Shown here: piece by piece, positions 24,058-34,979 of the stretch | Position numbering within the stretch: the stretch's first letter is position 1 | Layout of the letters: each line of letters starts with the position of its first letter | Source of the DNA: Echinometra lucunter | Taxonomy: Eukaryota > Echinodermata > Echinoidea > Camarodonta > Echinometridae | Reading direction: 5' to 3' | Assembly: GCA_029962745.1 (NCBI GenBank) | Contig: CM057165.1 | Coordinates: 7,959,523 to 8,023,522 of the forward strand | Length of the DNA: 64,000 bases | Program-made: the position numbers and the translations under genes | Notes under the pieces: model-generated | What the model was told of the DNA's origin: nothing | Seen by the model: the letters and a program-made list of their open reading frames with translations, nothing else | Databases searched by the model: none

Positions 24058-25931
24058 GAAACTGCGGCGTGGGGGATACGGAATTGAATGGAAAAAGTTA
24101 AGGTGAAGGGAAGAGAAAAGTAGGCCTATCGAAAAGAAAGATAGGGGAACACGTACAAAGATACAAAAAGGAAACTTTGCCTTGGTGACCTATTTAAGTA
24201 GAGAAAAGCTAAACTAAAAGTAAGAACAAGTCAAGTTCAAGTGCTATCCTATATGGAATACTATGACGACTTTGATATTGGTTCATGCCCAGCGAATGTT
24301 AGTCCAATAAAAACTCTTCGATATTCTTATTTCAAGCTTTGTTTGTTACAAGATCAACTGCAATTTTATTTCTGTATAATTCATCAGTTTACATATAAAG
24401 CAAATATTGAATAATGTATATATGAACGAGTTCCAACATCCATTGAATAATTAATCATGATTTATTCCGATATGGCAGTTATGAAAGCTCCAATAAACAC
24501 AGTCTGGGGAAAGACGAATATTATCACGTTTACCAAGTCGACAGACACCAATACCTGGGCCTGCCCAGTTAAAGGGGGCAGTCTTACCATCTCCTTAATT
24601 ATAAAAAGTCAATAATGTTCGCTACTTAGACACTAGCGCGACCTTTATGTAGGTTTCTAAACAACAGCCAAGGACGACCTTGATCAATATATTATGATGA
24701 AAATTAATTAGTCGTGAGCTATCCAGGGAGTCGGCCCAAAGAATGATCCTCATCTGACATTTGTTTGTGGCTGCTAGGCTGAATGATAATATTCTACGGA
24801 GTCTCGTTATTAAATGAAAGAATGTCTATTTATTGTTGATCGAGGGCAAATATGGAGAGATAGAGAGCTCGCTGTGTCTAAATTAATTCTCCCTTCATTA
24901 GCTGTATTTTGCGATGAGCTGGGAAGCACTTATCCAATTTCCTTTCTTTTTATTGTCCTATTTCTTCGACAAGCATGACAAGTAAGTTTCAATTTTTACA
25001 ATGTTAATGCATTATTTTGAATAGAGGAGTAGGATGAAAGTATATGGGCAATGTAATTCAAATGTATAAATCTCATCATTTATGTTGGCAGAACAGCCAT
25101 TATCAAGCCATATTAATGTCATGACCACTAAATTCGGATCTGAAAGGGGGGGGGGGGGGGTAAGTGGGTCATACTCAATAAAATTTACAACAAAGTAGGT
25201 CAGTATATAGTTCATGCACTTATTCCGAATAATTTTTGATAAGTGATTATTACAAAGATTTGGGGGTTGTTTCAAGAAAATTGACTGTCATTCAATTACG
25301 ATTCACATTACATGTACTAATTATTTTTTCCTAACTACGAATCATGGAAGCTACCTGTTCAATAAAAATGACGTTTAACTCTTACAATGCCGATGGCACG
25401 TATATGTGCCCAAAAAGTTTACATTTTTAATCGACCATTTCTCCACTTAGAATAATGAATATGGTCATGAAAATATGTCAAAGTTCAGAGGATATATATA
25501 GTATTCAAAATACCCATCAGTCACTATATGCTACCATAGGATATCATTTTTAGAAAACTGCAGATATTTGAAAGGATCCATTCTTATTTTAGCATAAAAC
25601 AATAGCAAACAAATGAGAAATGAAAACGGAAAGGTCAAACAAACAAACAAAACAAGAAAGGTCATTTCTATTTCCAATAATTTTCATGCAAGACATTGAA
25701 TTAATGGAAATATTTGGTATCTTTTGAAAGGGTAATGAATTTCCTACAACTTTTATGCCACAACTTATCGGTATAGAAATTATTGTTGAAGACTTATGGG
25801 CATTTAAAAAGCAGGCATTGTTCATGATTTCGTCGAATTTGGAAACAAGCAAAACCCCTTGGCACCGTAAGAGTTAATTATCAATAAATGGTATGGAAGA
25901 TAAAATGTTCTTTATGTTTCTGGTAAAGACC
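24050..25931. other. Unique sequence, possible conserved element near 24.6-24.95 kb
   Basis: No gene. 24590-24950 is repeat-free with several TAATTA-type homeodomain core sites (AAATTAATTAGTC, CTAAATTAATTC). A run of 15 G lies at about 25146-25160. Conservation cannot be judged here. Confidence 0.4.
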
Positions 25932-26094
25932 AGGGGAGCGTTTCATGAAAAGACTTGTCGGATGTTTTGTCCGACAATGTCTGTTTTATCTGACAGTTGC
26001 CATAGTAACGATGCTTCTCAGCGAATCAAAATCAAGGAAAGATGTCAGATCTGACCGCTTGTCAGACGACAAATGTTGATGAAATGCCCCCCTG
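25932..26094. mobile_element. MITE, GCGTTTCATGAA group
   Basis: The left end AGGGGAGCGTTTCATGAAAA pairs with the right end GATGAAATGCCCCCCT. Internal TTGTCGGA / TCTGACAG motifs recur in both orientations. The left end matches the 10.07 kb element. Abuts the next element with a gap of only five bases. Confidence 0.7.
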
Positions 26095-26099
26095 TTAGA

Positions 26100-26314
26100 A
26101 CACTCTTTTAAAATGTGCCAGTTCGAACCCTTTTGTCCCGTATTTAGGTCCTCAAGAAAAAAAGGGGTTCTATAAATGGTTCTTTGCTCTGAAGAACCCC
26201 GAATGGTTCCTTTAAAAGCAATAATGGTTCTAAAGATCCACGTAGAACCCTTTAAAGAACCTTTAAATGTGGGACAAGGAAAGGTTCTAATCAGCACCCT
26301 TTTTTTCTTAGAAT
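26100..26314. mobile_element. GAACC/GGTTC motif foldback, copy 2
   Basis: Starts ACACTCTTTTAAAATGTGCC and ends CTAATCAGCACC then a T-rich TTCTTAGAATG. Carries the same TTTTGTCCCGTATTTAGG and TGTGGGACAAGGAAAGG blocks as copy 1, about 75 percent alike by eye. Confidence 0.8.
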
Positions 26315-26567
26315 GAAGAATCCTGTTAAAGATTGGAAAAAAGATCATTTTTATTTGTTTACTTGATAAAGAAAATAATCTCTCAGAAGTCTGCATTTTC
26401 GGTATGAGACGTGGGGGAGGCCGTTTTGATTAAATAAGTGTTTTCAGGGAAATACATCTGACGTGTATTGTAGATGCAAATTATGACACACATGGATAGT
26501 ATACAACACATTTCTCATAAGCCTTTTGGTAGTGGATTAACATACCATCATATGAAGAGTTTATTTC

Positions 26568-26980
26568 TAAAAGGCGCTAAATCCACTTTGAGTAAATTTT
26601 GAGTAAATCATGGATTTTTATTTTATCCATTTTCCTTCTTCAAAAGATAAATTTTTCACCGTGGGAAGTACTACCATTAGACATCTTTAAAAAAATTATA
26701 AAAATCCTGCAATGAAAGAGGTTTTTTTTTTTTTTATAGATTTTTTATTTGTTTTGTATCTCACACGTAATTTCCAATGGTGCGATTTTTTTTTGTAATT
26801 TCCAGAAGGCATTAAATCCGTAAAAAACAGAATATATCTATTATAGAAAAATCACTTCTCATGCAGGATTTCTTTCATTCTCATATGTTAGATGACAATT
26901 GTTGGTACTAGCAACTGAAAGTGGTTTTATTAAAAAAAAAATCACTGATTTTCGCAAAGTGGATTCAGCGCCTTTGGGAA
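26568..26980. mobile_element. Foldback element with AAGGCGCTAAATCCACTTTG ends
   Basis: Left end AAGGCGCTAAATCCACTTTG (26571-26590) and right end CAAAGTGGATTCAGCGCCTTT form inverted repeats of about 27 bases. The interior contains a degenerate AAGGCATTAAATCC. A second right-type terminus, TTTAGTGCCTTTGGGAAATAA, lies at about 27143, suggesting a related partial copy. Confidence 0.65.
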
Positions 26981-27165
26981 ATTAACGAATGTGGATGTGG
27001 AAATGTGGAAATAAACTTATCCTTTTACCCGTTTTTTTTTTCTTCTTTACAGATTCATTTGAATATTCAAATGAGTCATCTTGAAGCGCATATGGGAAAG
27101 CATCCAGTCCTACCAATACCTTGGTTTCGGTGAAAAACTGATTTAGTGCCTTTGGGAAATAAGCT

Positions 27166-27896
27166 TATATGTTTTGGTTATTTCAAACATTTCAGCAGTT
27201 TCCTCTGTTAAGCAATCCCATGCTTTATAAGTTGTTGATTGACAGTTCAAAGCTCCGATAGTTATTATTAGCGGATCGAGCGTTTGAAAAATAGTTGGGG
27301 CACAGGGCAGAGCGACGAAGTTCACTTGTACGGCAGGGCGCCATGGTGCCGATTTCATGTGAGATGCCGCCGTATTATGTGAGATGGCGCCCATTTCATT
27401 TAAACGGCATAGCATAGCATGTGTAGTGGCGCATTAGGTGATGAGGAAAAAATAAGGAGGGCGTGCGCCCCCTGCCCATCCCCTATCCACCACTGATTAT
27501 TCCATTGAGTGAGTAAAACGCCCACAAAGTTGCTCAGGGAAAGCACGTGAGTGAAATGCCAGTTTATCAGAGTGGCCGCCTTTTTGACATTGGTAAAACA
27601 AAGGCCGATCATTACGCACCCACCCATTATGCATTCCATCGGTGCACTGATACGATACTCTCTTCTTAAATTTCGCTTTAATGGCGACCCCCTTGGAAGG
27701 ATATCTGACAATGAAAAAATTAAGACATTGTTCTCCTTTGCTACGTAATTATACAAAACTAATTTCAATACTTTTGAATAGTCTCAGAATCTTGCTTTCT
27801 CATTCACGGTTCTGAATGCACCGACAAAATGCACATTTAGTATTGGATTCACCTTTGCATATCATTCTCTTCGTTTCTCTCATTGTACAGGCCCCG
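27166..27896. other. Unassigned sequence
   Basis: Balanced composition, no repeat recognised. A 122-codon minus-strand frame crosses 27400-27768, but it has no domain or splice context. Confidence 0.4.
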
Positions 27897-28034
27897 TTCT
27901 GTCTGACTCAGTCTGATGGTCAACAGGATACGGACTGGTCTATCTCTACCATCTCCCGGAATAGTGCATCACCCCAGCATCATCATCACCCATCCCCAAG
28001 CTCCTGGAGGACAACTCTCACCCTTTCGGAATGA
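27897..28034 (+). CDS. Weak candidate terminal coding exon
   Basis: An acceptor-like TCTCATTGTACAG precedes 27897. From there only one of three frames stays open, to a TGA at 28032-28034. It encodes about 45 residues beginning APFCLTQSDG, with a His-rich patch (QHHHHPS) and a Ser/Thr-rich end. Alternatively the frame starts at ATG 27816 with a hydrophobic stretch that looks like a signal segment. No family is recognised. The following 600 bases are balanced in composition, like a 3' UTR. Chance is quite possible. Confidence 0.15.
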   Translation, partial: FCLTQSDGQQDTDWSISTISRNSASPQHHHHPSPSSWRTTLTLSE

Positions 28035-28631
28035 ACCAGACATTACCTCGACTGAATAACAATCACTAGGGAGTTTTTCAATGGTCTAGAATATGCTCCG
28101 TTCACATTGGTCTGTTCAACTTTGAATTACAACTTGCTTCACTAAGTCTGTTTCATGGAGGGACGTTTACATCTGTTTCTTCAGTTGGAACTCCTACTTA
28201 ACTAACACCTTGGGAGATACAGTTAGCTTGATGAATTTTCTGTTGTTCATACGTTTGAATGGCAAAGAATTAGAGCAAAAGGATATTAAAACGGTTGCTT
28301 TTCGGCAATGAATCTGTAACAAACGGTAGCATATGCTTTCACAGCCTACTTCGTTTTAGAAGTCTACACAGACACGGCGCCTCGCTTCCATTATTTCCTT
28401 CTAACTCTCATCAATAGCAAGCAGCAAGATGCTAATTAAAATGAAGATGACTGAAGCTCCCTCTAACGTCACACCTTGGATAATCAGCATCTGGTATTGA
28501 TATCCCTAATCAGCGTGTGTGTGTGTGTGTTTTGGCGCCCTGTGTTTGGGGGACCGCGTATGAAGAGAGAAACACTTTGTGGGCTAATTGTGGATAATTA
28601 CCTGACTCACTGATCATTCCCCTGTCGACAG
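28035..28631. other. Balanced-composition sequence, possible UTR or intron
   Basis: Free of recognised repeats except a short (GT)n at about 28517-28530. No long frame. Confidence 0.35.
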
Positions 28632-28648
28632 AGACTACGAACTCCAGA

Positions 28649-28711
28649 ATGATGTCACGACGGTCAAGTAAATTTCGACAGACGACTAGGAAGAGCGTCG
28701 GGCAACGAAGG
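28649..28711 (+). CDS. Candidate first coding exon, 21 residues, Arg/Ser-rich
   Basis: A pyrimidine-containing acceptor (TTCCCCTGTCGACAG) ends at 28631. ATG ATG begins at 28649. The frame encodes a strongly basic peptide starting MMSRRSSKFRQTTRKS and runs to CGAAGG|GTGAGT, a near-consensus 5' splice donor at 28712, leaving phase 0. The frame continues open past the donor, so the exon end rests on the donor alone. RRSS resembles a basophilic kinase site. No family is recognised. It may be an alternative first exon of a larger + strand gene. Compare the similar candidate at 46398. Confidence 0.3.
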
Positions 28712-28961
28712 GTGAGTATAAAACCTTACAACACACTTAACACTGATACAGAGTGTACGTTTCAATCTGCGAGAATAATAAACCGCATGAAAGACATTAT
28801 CATTTATACTCTCATATTGAGTTGAGGATTGTGATAGCGAAAACAAACACTTGTTTTACTCCTCACATGATAATTCTACGTCCGTTAAATGAAAGTCAAT
28901 TACACAAATGATAACATTATTGAAAAAATGATAACTTTAGCTCTTGAACATGGTGAATAAT

Positions 28962-29120
28962 GATGATATTAATAATAACGTCAATAATATTCTGCGCCTA
29001 GTACATCTCGCAGAGATGTAGAAGCGCTTTACAGAAATATTATTACCCCGGTCATTGGATTCAGGCTTTCCCGCACACAATGTATGCACCTTCTCCACTC
29101 CCGAAGGAGCATTCCAGCAA
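28962..29120 (-). mobile_element. SINE family A, minus-strand 3' fragment
   Basis: AATAATAACGTCAATAATATTC begins the tail side. GAAGCGCTTTACAGAAATATTATTACCCCGG then follows, shared almost exactly with the 37.19 kb copy (AGCGCTTTACAGAAATATTA), and the shared CCCGCACACAATGTATG. This corresponds to the reverse of the 3' half of the 15.0 kb SINE. Confidence 0.6.
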
Positions 29121-29569
29121 TTCAAGAAAATTCTAATTCACAAAATCATTGATCCGGATGCATGCACTTCAAAAGAGCTGATATGCAATACTGATAATGA
29201 GCATCCGGTTTCATCCAGTGTAATTCCCACTTATTTCGTTCACACTTAATTGATTTCAAAATCAAAGATCAGGTGAATTCCCACAGGACTGAATTCTAGA
29301 TTATGATTTGATTCAATTATGATAATATGGACTTAATGATGCTTTGTACTGTTCAAAGTGATTTTCTGAATAACCAGGTCTCCGTTGACATTAAGTGATC
29401 TCCACATAAAATGACAGTTACATAAAGTGGAGTCCTAAGTATCTAGTGCGTGTATCCTTTGCATTAGTATTTTCCCCCAAACAAGATAAAAGGATGTATA
29501 GGGGTGAAACAAATGCTATATAAATTTGCATTACATACCATGGATACCAAACCAGTCAATGGTAATATA
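29121..29569. other. AT-rich spacer
   Basis: No gene or repeat recognised. Confidence 0.5.
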
Positions 29570-29838
29570 CACTATGAACATGGCGGACAAAGAAAGCGGA
29601 CAAAATAAACAACCTCTCATTCTACCCTTCACAATGGTTCTGGTAGTCAAAAGAACATCCCTTCACTGCTATTATGTTTAATCATGTAGTTCCAGGTGAA
29701 TATTCATGTGACACCTGTTCCACATATTTTAGACAATAGCAGTGAAGGGATGTTCTTTTGACCACCAGAACCATTGTGAAGGGTAGAATGGAGGGTTGTT
29801 TATTTTGTCCGCTTTCTTTGTCCGTCATGTTCATAGTG
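29570..29838. mobile_element. CACTA-terminated foldback (CMC/EnSpm-like MITE)
   Basis: Two 104-base arms (29570-29673 and 29735-29838) are inverted copies with about five mismatches, around a 61-base loop. The ends are CACTATGAAC and GTTCATAGTG, flanked on both sides by the trinucleotide ATA (29567-29569 and 29839-29841). CACTA termini with a 3-base target duplication fit the CACTA/EnSpm (CMC) superfamily. No transposase is present. Confidence 0.85.
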
Positions 29839-29841
29839 ATA

Positions 29842-30423
29842 CGAGCTCTTAAAATATCGGTCCATTGCTAGCAGATTCAATGAATCAATGTTCTTGCTCT
29901 TCCAGTGTCATGAACAACCTGGTTTTAAAAGCGCAAACTTCTTTTTTTAAAATGCCAATATTGTACATGCTCCAACAGAATTGTAGTTTAAATGGCGATA
30001 CACACAATACTGGATACACAAATGATGAAACACCCAGAGAGTTAAAGTAAAATATCAAAGTATGAATTTTATCCAGTGGTTAATAATTCATTTACAAATT
30101 GCTCTGTGATTTCACATAGAATATGATAAATACAGAAAATCGGCAGGCATGTAAATGATATCAGGAGACATTTCTGAATTCCATGCTCGATTTGTACATA
30201 ATAGCCCTATACGTCAGAGCAGATGGATTTTTACATGAAGCATCCGAGCAGGTCATCAAATATGAGTACTGTTCTGCAAGGTGTTATCTTCATTTGCGCT
30301 CTACTCTCTGTGGTGCTATATCCATGCATAAAAGAAATATGAGAAAACAATAAAGTCAGATCATTCTCCAATTTTCCATTTCTAATGTATGAATTGCAGC
30401 CATGGCAGCAGTGGAGAAGATGC
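29842..30423. other. Unassigned sequence
   Basis: Nothing recognised. Two 60-codon-scale frames look like chance. Confidence 0.5.
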
Positions 30424-30463
30424 GGGCCGGGGCGGGGGCGGGGGTGGGGTGGTGGTGGGGTGG
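30424..30463 (+). other. Potential G-quadruplex tract
   Basis: Runs of 3, 4, 5, 5, 4 and 4 G with loops of one to several bases satisfy the four-run G3+N1-7 rule on the + strand. A structural or regulatory role is inference. Confidence 0.8.
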
Positions 30464-30725
30464 CATGTGTTAATGTCCTTAAAGTTTCAGATGCAGAGTA
30501 CTTTACAATTTTCCTATAATAGTAGAGTTGTGTGTTCTTTTTTATAAATCGTGTTGCCATCATCTAGGTCATAAACAGATTTTTATAAAATATTTCATTA
30601 ACGAAGACTTGGGTTATTTCATTTTGCGTAATTTTCTAAGTGTTTTTAATTAATAAATAAACAAAAACAAAAAATCATGGATGAAAGAATGTACTGTTTT
30701 ATTATCCTATTTTCTGAAGCAATCT

Positions 30726-30768
<43 letters not shown>

Positions 30769-31440
30769 GGTCCCAGAATGAATGTCCAATCAAACATTCA
30801 AACCAAGATTTTGTAACAGTTCATTAAATATCTTGGCGCTTAATCAAGACGTCGACGTGCAGTCGTGACACATTGCACTTCTGCATGCCAATTCGCACAG
30901 AAGTGCCACATTTCTATGTAAAAGTTATCAATTTAAGTAATTGAAAATGACTCCAGGGACCTTAAAAGTGAGGAGATTTGAATGAACATTCAAGCGACGT
31001 ATTAGTAGAACTGTCAGATTATCTAGGGACTGCTTACGAAATATATCCCCAAATAGATATATGGATGTCCTTATGTCATTTCTGCGGAAAAGTAATCATT
31101 AAATTTAAAGCTAACGCAAACACTGAACTATAGGAATTTGATTATTCAGTTTCATGTTTCGTATTCTGACGGAAGAATAGACCATGTAGACGTACAGGAT
31201 ACCAACATTACATCATCTTTGCAGCTGAAATTATTACATATGTCAGTATCAATTTACTCTCATTTCCCGCGTAAAACAGAATTGTACACACTAACAGAAT
31301 TCGATACTGGCAAGCGGCCAGCGCATTTCTGAGTTAATAAGTACGCTTGCGCTTTCTGATAAGAAGCCAAGACATGACCGGAATTGTCTACGGCATACAA
31401 AAATTATGCTTGGAATCGGAAGATGAAAACGAAAGAAAAG
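30464..31440. other. Unassigned sequence with a (TA)n array
   Basis: A TA array of about 17 units lies at 30728-30763. Otherwise nothing recognised. A 64-codon frame at 31138-31332 is not supported. Confidence 0.55.
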
Positions 31441-32342
31441 AATGTAGATAAATGTAAAACATGACATGAAGCCTCTCCCATCCCTACCAACTTAATCACG
31501 CCATCTGTAGTCACCATCCAATTCTATTACTGCTCTCATTTTTACCTCATCAAACTAGCCACCACTAACCTCTATTATCGAGACTTCATACTTCTAGCAA
31601 GCACCAAACTGTGCTGTTAATTCAACTTCTACCTCCAACCCATAAATCCATCTGCCGGACAAAATGACATCACAGCAAAAGTACCCAACAGCCCTTGTAG
31701 TACCCATGATACCCCGACTACGTCCATAACAATTCCTCAAACAGTACCGCTCCCACAACACCAACTCTCCCTTCCATCACGTCCATAGCGACTCAAATCC
31801 ACTAGCATTTCCACCATATGAACCCTTGCAAATGTCTTGTTTTTGTACTGCAAACAAGTTAATTGTTGACACTACGTACCTCTACAACAACATAAGCTCT
31901 GGCTACCTGTCGCCTCTACCACTGCTAACATCATATGACAACTGTAGCTACCACCCACCTTCACTCCCAACACTACTCAATCGAATCAACTCAGTCAGTT
32001 ACCCATTATCTACATGATCTACTACCACTTTACGACACACGCCCTATAGCCACTAAGCACAGTTTGCTACCAGTGCCTCCTCCAACCTCAACTCTATACA
32101 CCATTCATCTCTGCTATCACTATTACTTCTCACACATCGACTAGCCACTGCCAATCTCTGCTACCACTACCACTTCAACCACAGTATTGTTCTGATCACT
32201 TAGTGTCATTGCCACTACATCAGTCACAACTCTTGCCTCCACTCACTAATACCACCGCTACAACTTCAGTCACGATTCTAGCTACCACCTTCTTTTACTA
32301 CTATGCCTACTACTACTGCTGCTGCTGCTACTACCATGACTC

Positions 32343-32400
<58 letters not shown>

Positions 32401-32416
32401 CACTACTACTATTATG

Positions 32417-32458
<42 letters not shown>

Positions 32459-32465
32459 GCTGCTG

Positions 32466-32506
<41 letters not shown>

Positions 32507-32710
32507 GCTACTACTATTGCTACTACTAGGCCTACTACTAGGCATACTACTAGGCATACTACTACTACTACTACTACTACTCCTACTACACTACTTCCAC
32601 CACCACCTCTGTCCACTCACCTCCTACAACTTCTAACAACTCTACTCTGGCCAACACCCACCTCTACTGTCTCTACCACTTCCACCACACGTACTCCAGC
32701 CGCCACTCTA
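31441..32710. repeat. (TAC)n trinucleotide array in a 1.2 kb G-poor block
   Basis: The core at about 32333-32578 is a long (TAC/ACT)n array with scattered TGC and AGG interruptions. The flanks, from about 31460 to 32710, are strikingly poor in G on the + strand and rich in CCACTAC-, CCTCTA- and CATCA-like words, as if the whole block decayed from trinucleotide repeats. Long Tyr-, Thr- and Val/Ser-rich frames on both strands are translations of the array and are not called as genes. Confidence 0.9.
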
Positions 32711-33289
32711 CCAGTGTGAAAGGATAAATGAACACACCACATGTTGCATTTTATAATCAATCTCATATATCCACAATCCTAAAGCACACACACACACCAT
32801 CATGTAGACAATCTCCGCGATTAAGTGCATCAGAAGAGCGTCTCGAGGAACGCGGTTGACCCCAATTGGGCTGTCTCCCAGGGTGATGAAACATGCCCCG
32901 AGCCCTATCATTCTCCACACCATTTAATCAAAAAAGGGTATCGGGGGCGGCACGCTCCTAGCTTCCTTGTTATATTAACCTCTCATTCTGTCAGTCAGTT
33001 AGTCAGACGAGAACCAATCATATCATTATTCACATTGTAAAATAAATAAAACCATATACAGAGCTAATATCAGTGCTTGTAATTAAGACAGGGTGATGAT
33101 TTGCAAGCTTAGTATGATACTTCTCTGCACAATTGGAAATGACAGTGAAATTTGTTCTGACATACTATCTTATGTGACGCCGTAATCAGTCAAGGCCGCT
33201 TCTATAAAAAGCGCATATTCTTTTCATACAAAGCCTTTCATCTTGACTCAATGGAATTATAACAGTGCTATCCATGTATCTACTTTTTG
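32711..33289. other. Unassigned sequence
   Basis: No gene recognised. GC-rich around 32810-32970. Confidence 0.45.
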
Positions 33290-33475
33290 CAATACCATTA
33301 ATTCACTCTCCATGTTTGTAGTTTACAATGTTACCTAACTGTTATGTATTTTGTATTTTCATGTAGAGTGATGTTTGTGAAACTGCAGGGCGCCTTCGGA
33401 AAGCAGTTTTACTAAACTGAACAGGCCAACCCTGCAGTATAAAATAAATCAAACATAATAAATGAATAAAATAAA
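33290..33475 (+). mobile_element. Possible LINE 3' end
   Basis: TTATGTATTTTGTATTTTCATG, then GAAACTGCAGGGCGCCTTCGG, an AACAGGCCAACCCTGCAGTA block able to pair with it, and a TAAAATAAATC/AATAAATGAA tail. This resembles the 3' ends of CR1/L2-like LINEs with a stem-loop and simple tail. No reverse transcriptase remains. Family assignment is tentative. Confidence 0.35.
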
Positions 33476-33946
33476 TAATATAAATACATATAGACACATT
33501 GAATGTTTGATAGAGATGGCATAAATAATGATTTTCATATAAAAGATAATTAATCTCCGGTTTGTACTTTTACTCCTTTGGTGACTTTGCTGTACATCTT
33601 ATGCATGATGGCTTCATGAAATAAATTTTACAGGAATCGTCGGTTTTATTTGTTAAGAAAACATCATAATATGTTGATCTACTTTCAGTTTCTTACGACA
33701 CGGTATATATTCCTATATGCAATTTAATAAGCAAGTTAATGTCACACCAAAAGTATGAACACGCCTATTGCAAAAACACAGGTTTCATCACACTTGGTAT
33801 ACAGTAAAGAAACAGTAAAAGCTATGGTCACGAACGCTATTAAGAATTCTATTAAGCTTTACAGACTGCCTACATCAAAATGCCATACCATTTGAAAACA
33901 CAGCGTTTATATTACCTGTAGGGGCATAAAACATACTTTTTTCTTT
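33476..33946. other. AT-rich spacer
   Basis: No feature recognised. Confidence 0.5.
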
Positions 33947-34694
33947 AGAATATTCGATCAATATCTACCTCAAGTGCATATTTAACTGACCATGTGATCA
34001 TGATTTCGAAGTATAATATTGTCATCATGCTTTAGTGGACTAACAGTTTATAGTCGCGTTTTGATGACACGGGATAATGTTATTTTTCTGACTTCCTATA
34101 GTTTACTTTAGAATATTCGATCAATATCTGCCGCAAATGCATGTTTAGATGACCATGTGATCATTATTCAGAAAGTATAATTCTAAAATAACCTATTGTG
34201 TGATTGGAATATCTTTCATCAAGCTTTAGTCTACTAACAATTTAGTCGCGTTTTCATCATTACACCGGATAATGTCATTTTTCTGACTTCCTATTTTATT
34301 CTATAGAATATTAGATCAATGTCTGGCCCAAATGAATTTTAGCTAACCATGTAATCATGATTTAGAAGAAGTGTAATTCTAAAATAACCTATTTCGTCAT
34401 AGGAATATTTTTCATCATGCTTTAGTCCACTAACAATTTAGTCGCGTTTTGATTACACAGGATAATGTTCTTTTTCTTATTTCTTATATTTTTCTAGAAT
34501 ATTTGATCAATATCTGACTCAAACGAATATTCAGCGATGTGATCATGGTTTAGAAGTATAATTCTAAAATTAGCCATTTTGTCATTGGAATATTTTTCAT
34601 CATGCTTTAGTGGACTAACAGTTTAGTTGCGTTTTGATGCAATACTGTGCTGATGACACAAGATAATGTCATTTTTTTCTGACTTCCTATTTGG
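33947..34694. repeat. Four-copy divergent satellite, period about 163-199 bp
   Basis: Copies start at 33947, 34110, 34305 and 34496 with AGAATATTYGATCAATRTCT-like sequence. Each holds ACCATGTGATCATGATT, CATCATGCTTTAGTSGAC, TTTAGTCGCGTTTTGAT and a TTTCTGACTTCCTAT end. Copy 1 lacks about 30 bases present in the others. The copies are diverged, so the array is old. Confidence 0.9.
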
Positions 34695-34760
34695 CATGCC
34701 CTTGTAATACGTCGTATCAAGTAGTGGTTGGCGCCTGTCCTTATGACACGACATTTATTA

Positions 34761-34976
34761 TCATAGCCACCTCAGCTCGGAGAAACTGTCCGGCTTGCAG
34801 ACACTCAATTTCACGCTGTTGAGAATTTTCTCGTCTTTATATTTTTCATCTTCCTCTGGATACTTATTAACCCAGCTCAAACAGTAGATGTTCAGGATCC
34901 TTTGGTAGAACCCGCCGCTGACTTCTTTCCATATTTTACGACGCGGTCTATATGGCGGCCATTCGCTTCTGAACAT
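34761..34976 (-). CDS. Candidate minus-strand exon or small gene, 71 residues, unknown
   Basis: On the minus strand an ATG at 34976 opens a 71-residue frame ending TGA at 34761. It is well mixed and charged (EWPPYRPRRKIWKEVSGG; then a KYPEEDEKYKDEK acidic/basic patch). Codon choice looks more gene-like than in neighbouring chance frames, with G/C often third. AATAAA lies immediately after the stop (34754-34759). An in-frame TAA sits eight codons upstream of the ATG, next to an acceptor-like CCGAACAG, so it could be a terminal exon. No family recognised. Confidence 0.25.
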   Translation of the reverse strand: MFRSEWPPYRPRRKIWKEVSGGFYQRILNIYCLSWVNKYPEEDEKYKDEKILNSVKLSVCKPDSFSELRWL

Positions 34977-34979
34977 GTT

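Noticed and set aside
27400..27768. 122-codon minus-strand frame
   Set aside because: No recognisable domain, and it overlaps an equally open + strand frame. Composition alone explains it.
32203..32719. Long poly-Tyr, poly-Thr, poly-Val and poly-Ser frames on both strands
   Set aside because: Direct translations of a TAC trinucleotide array in several frames.
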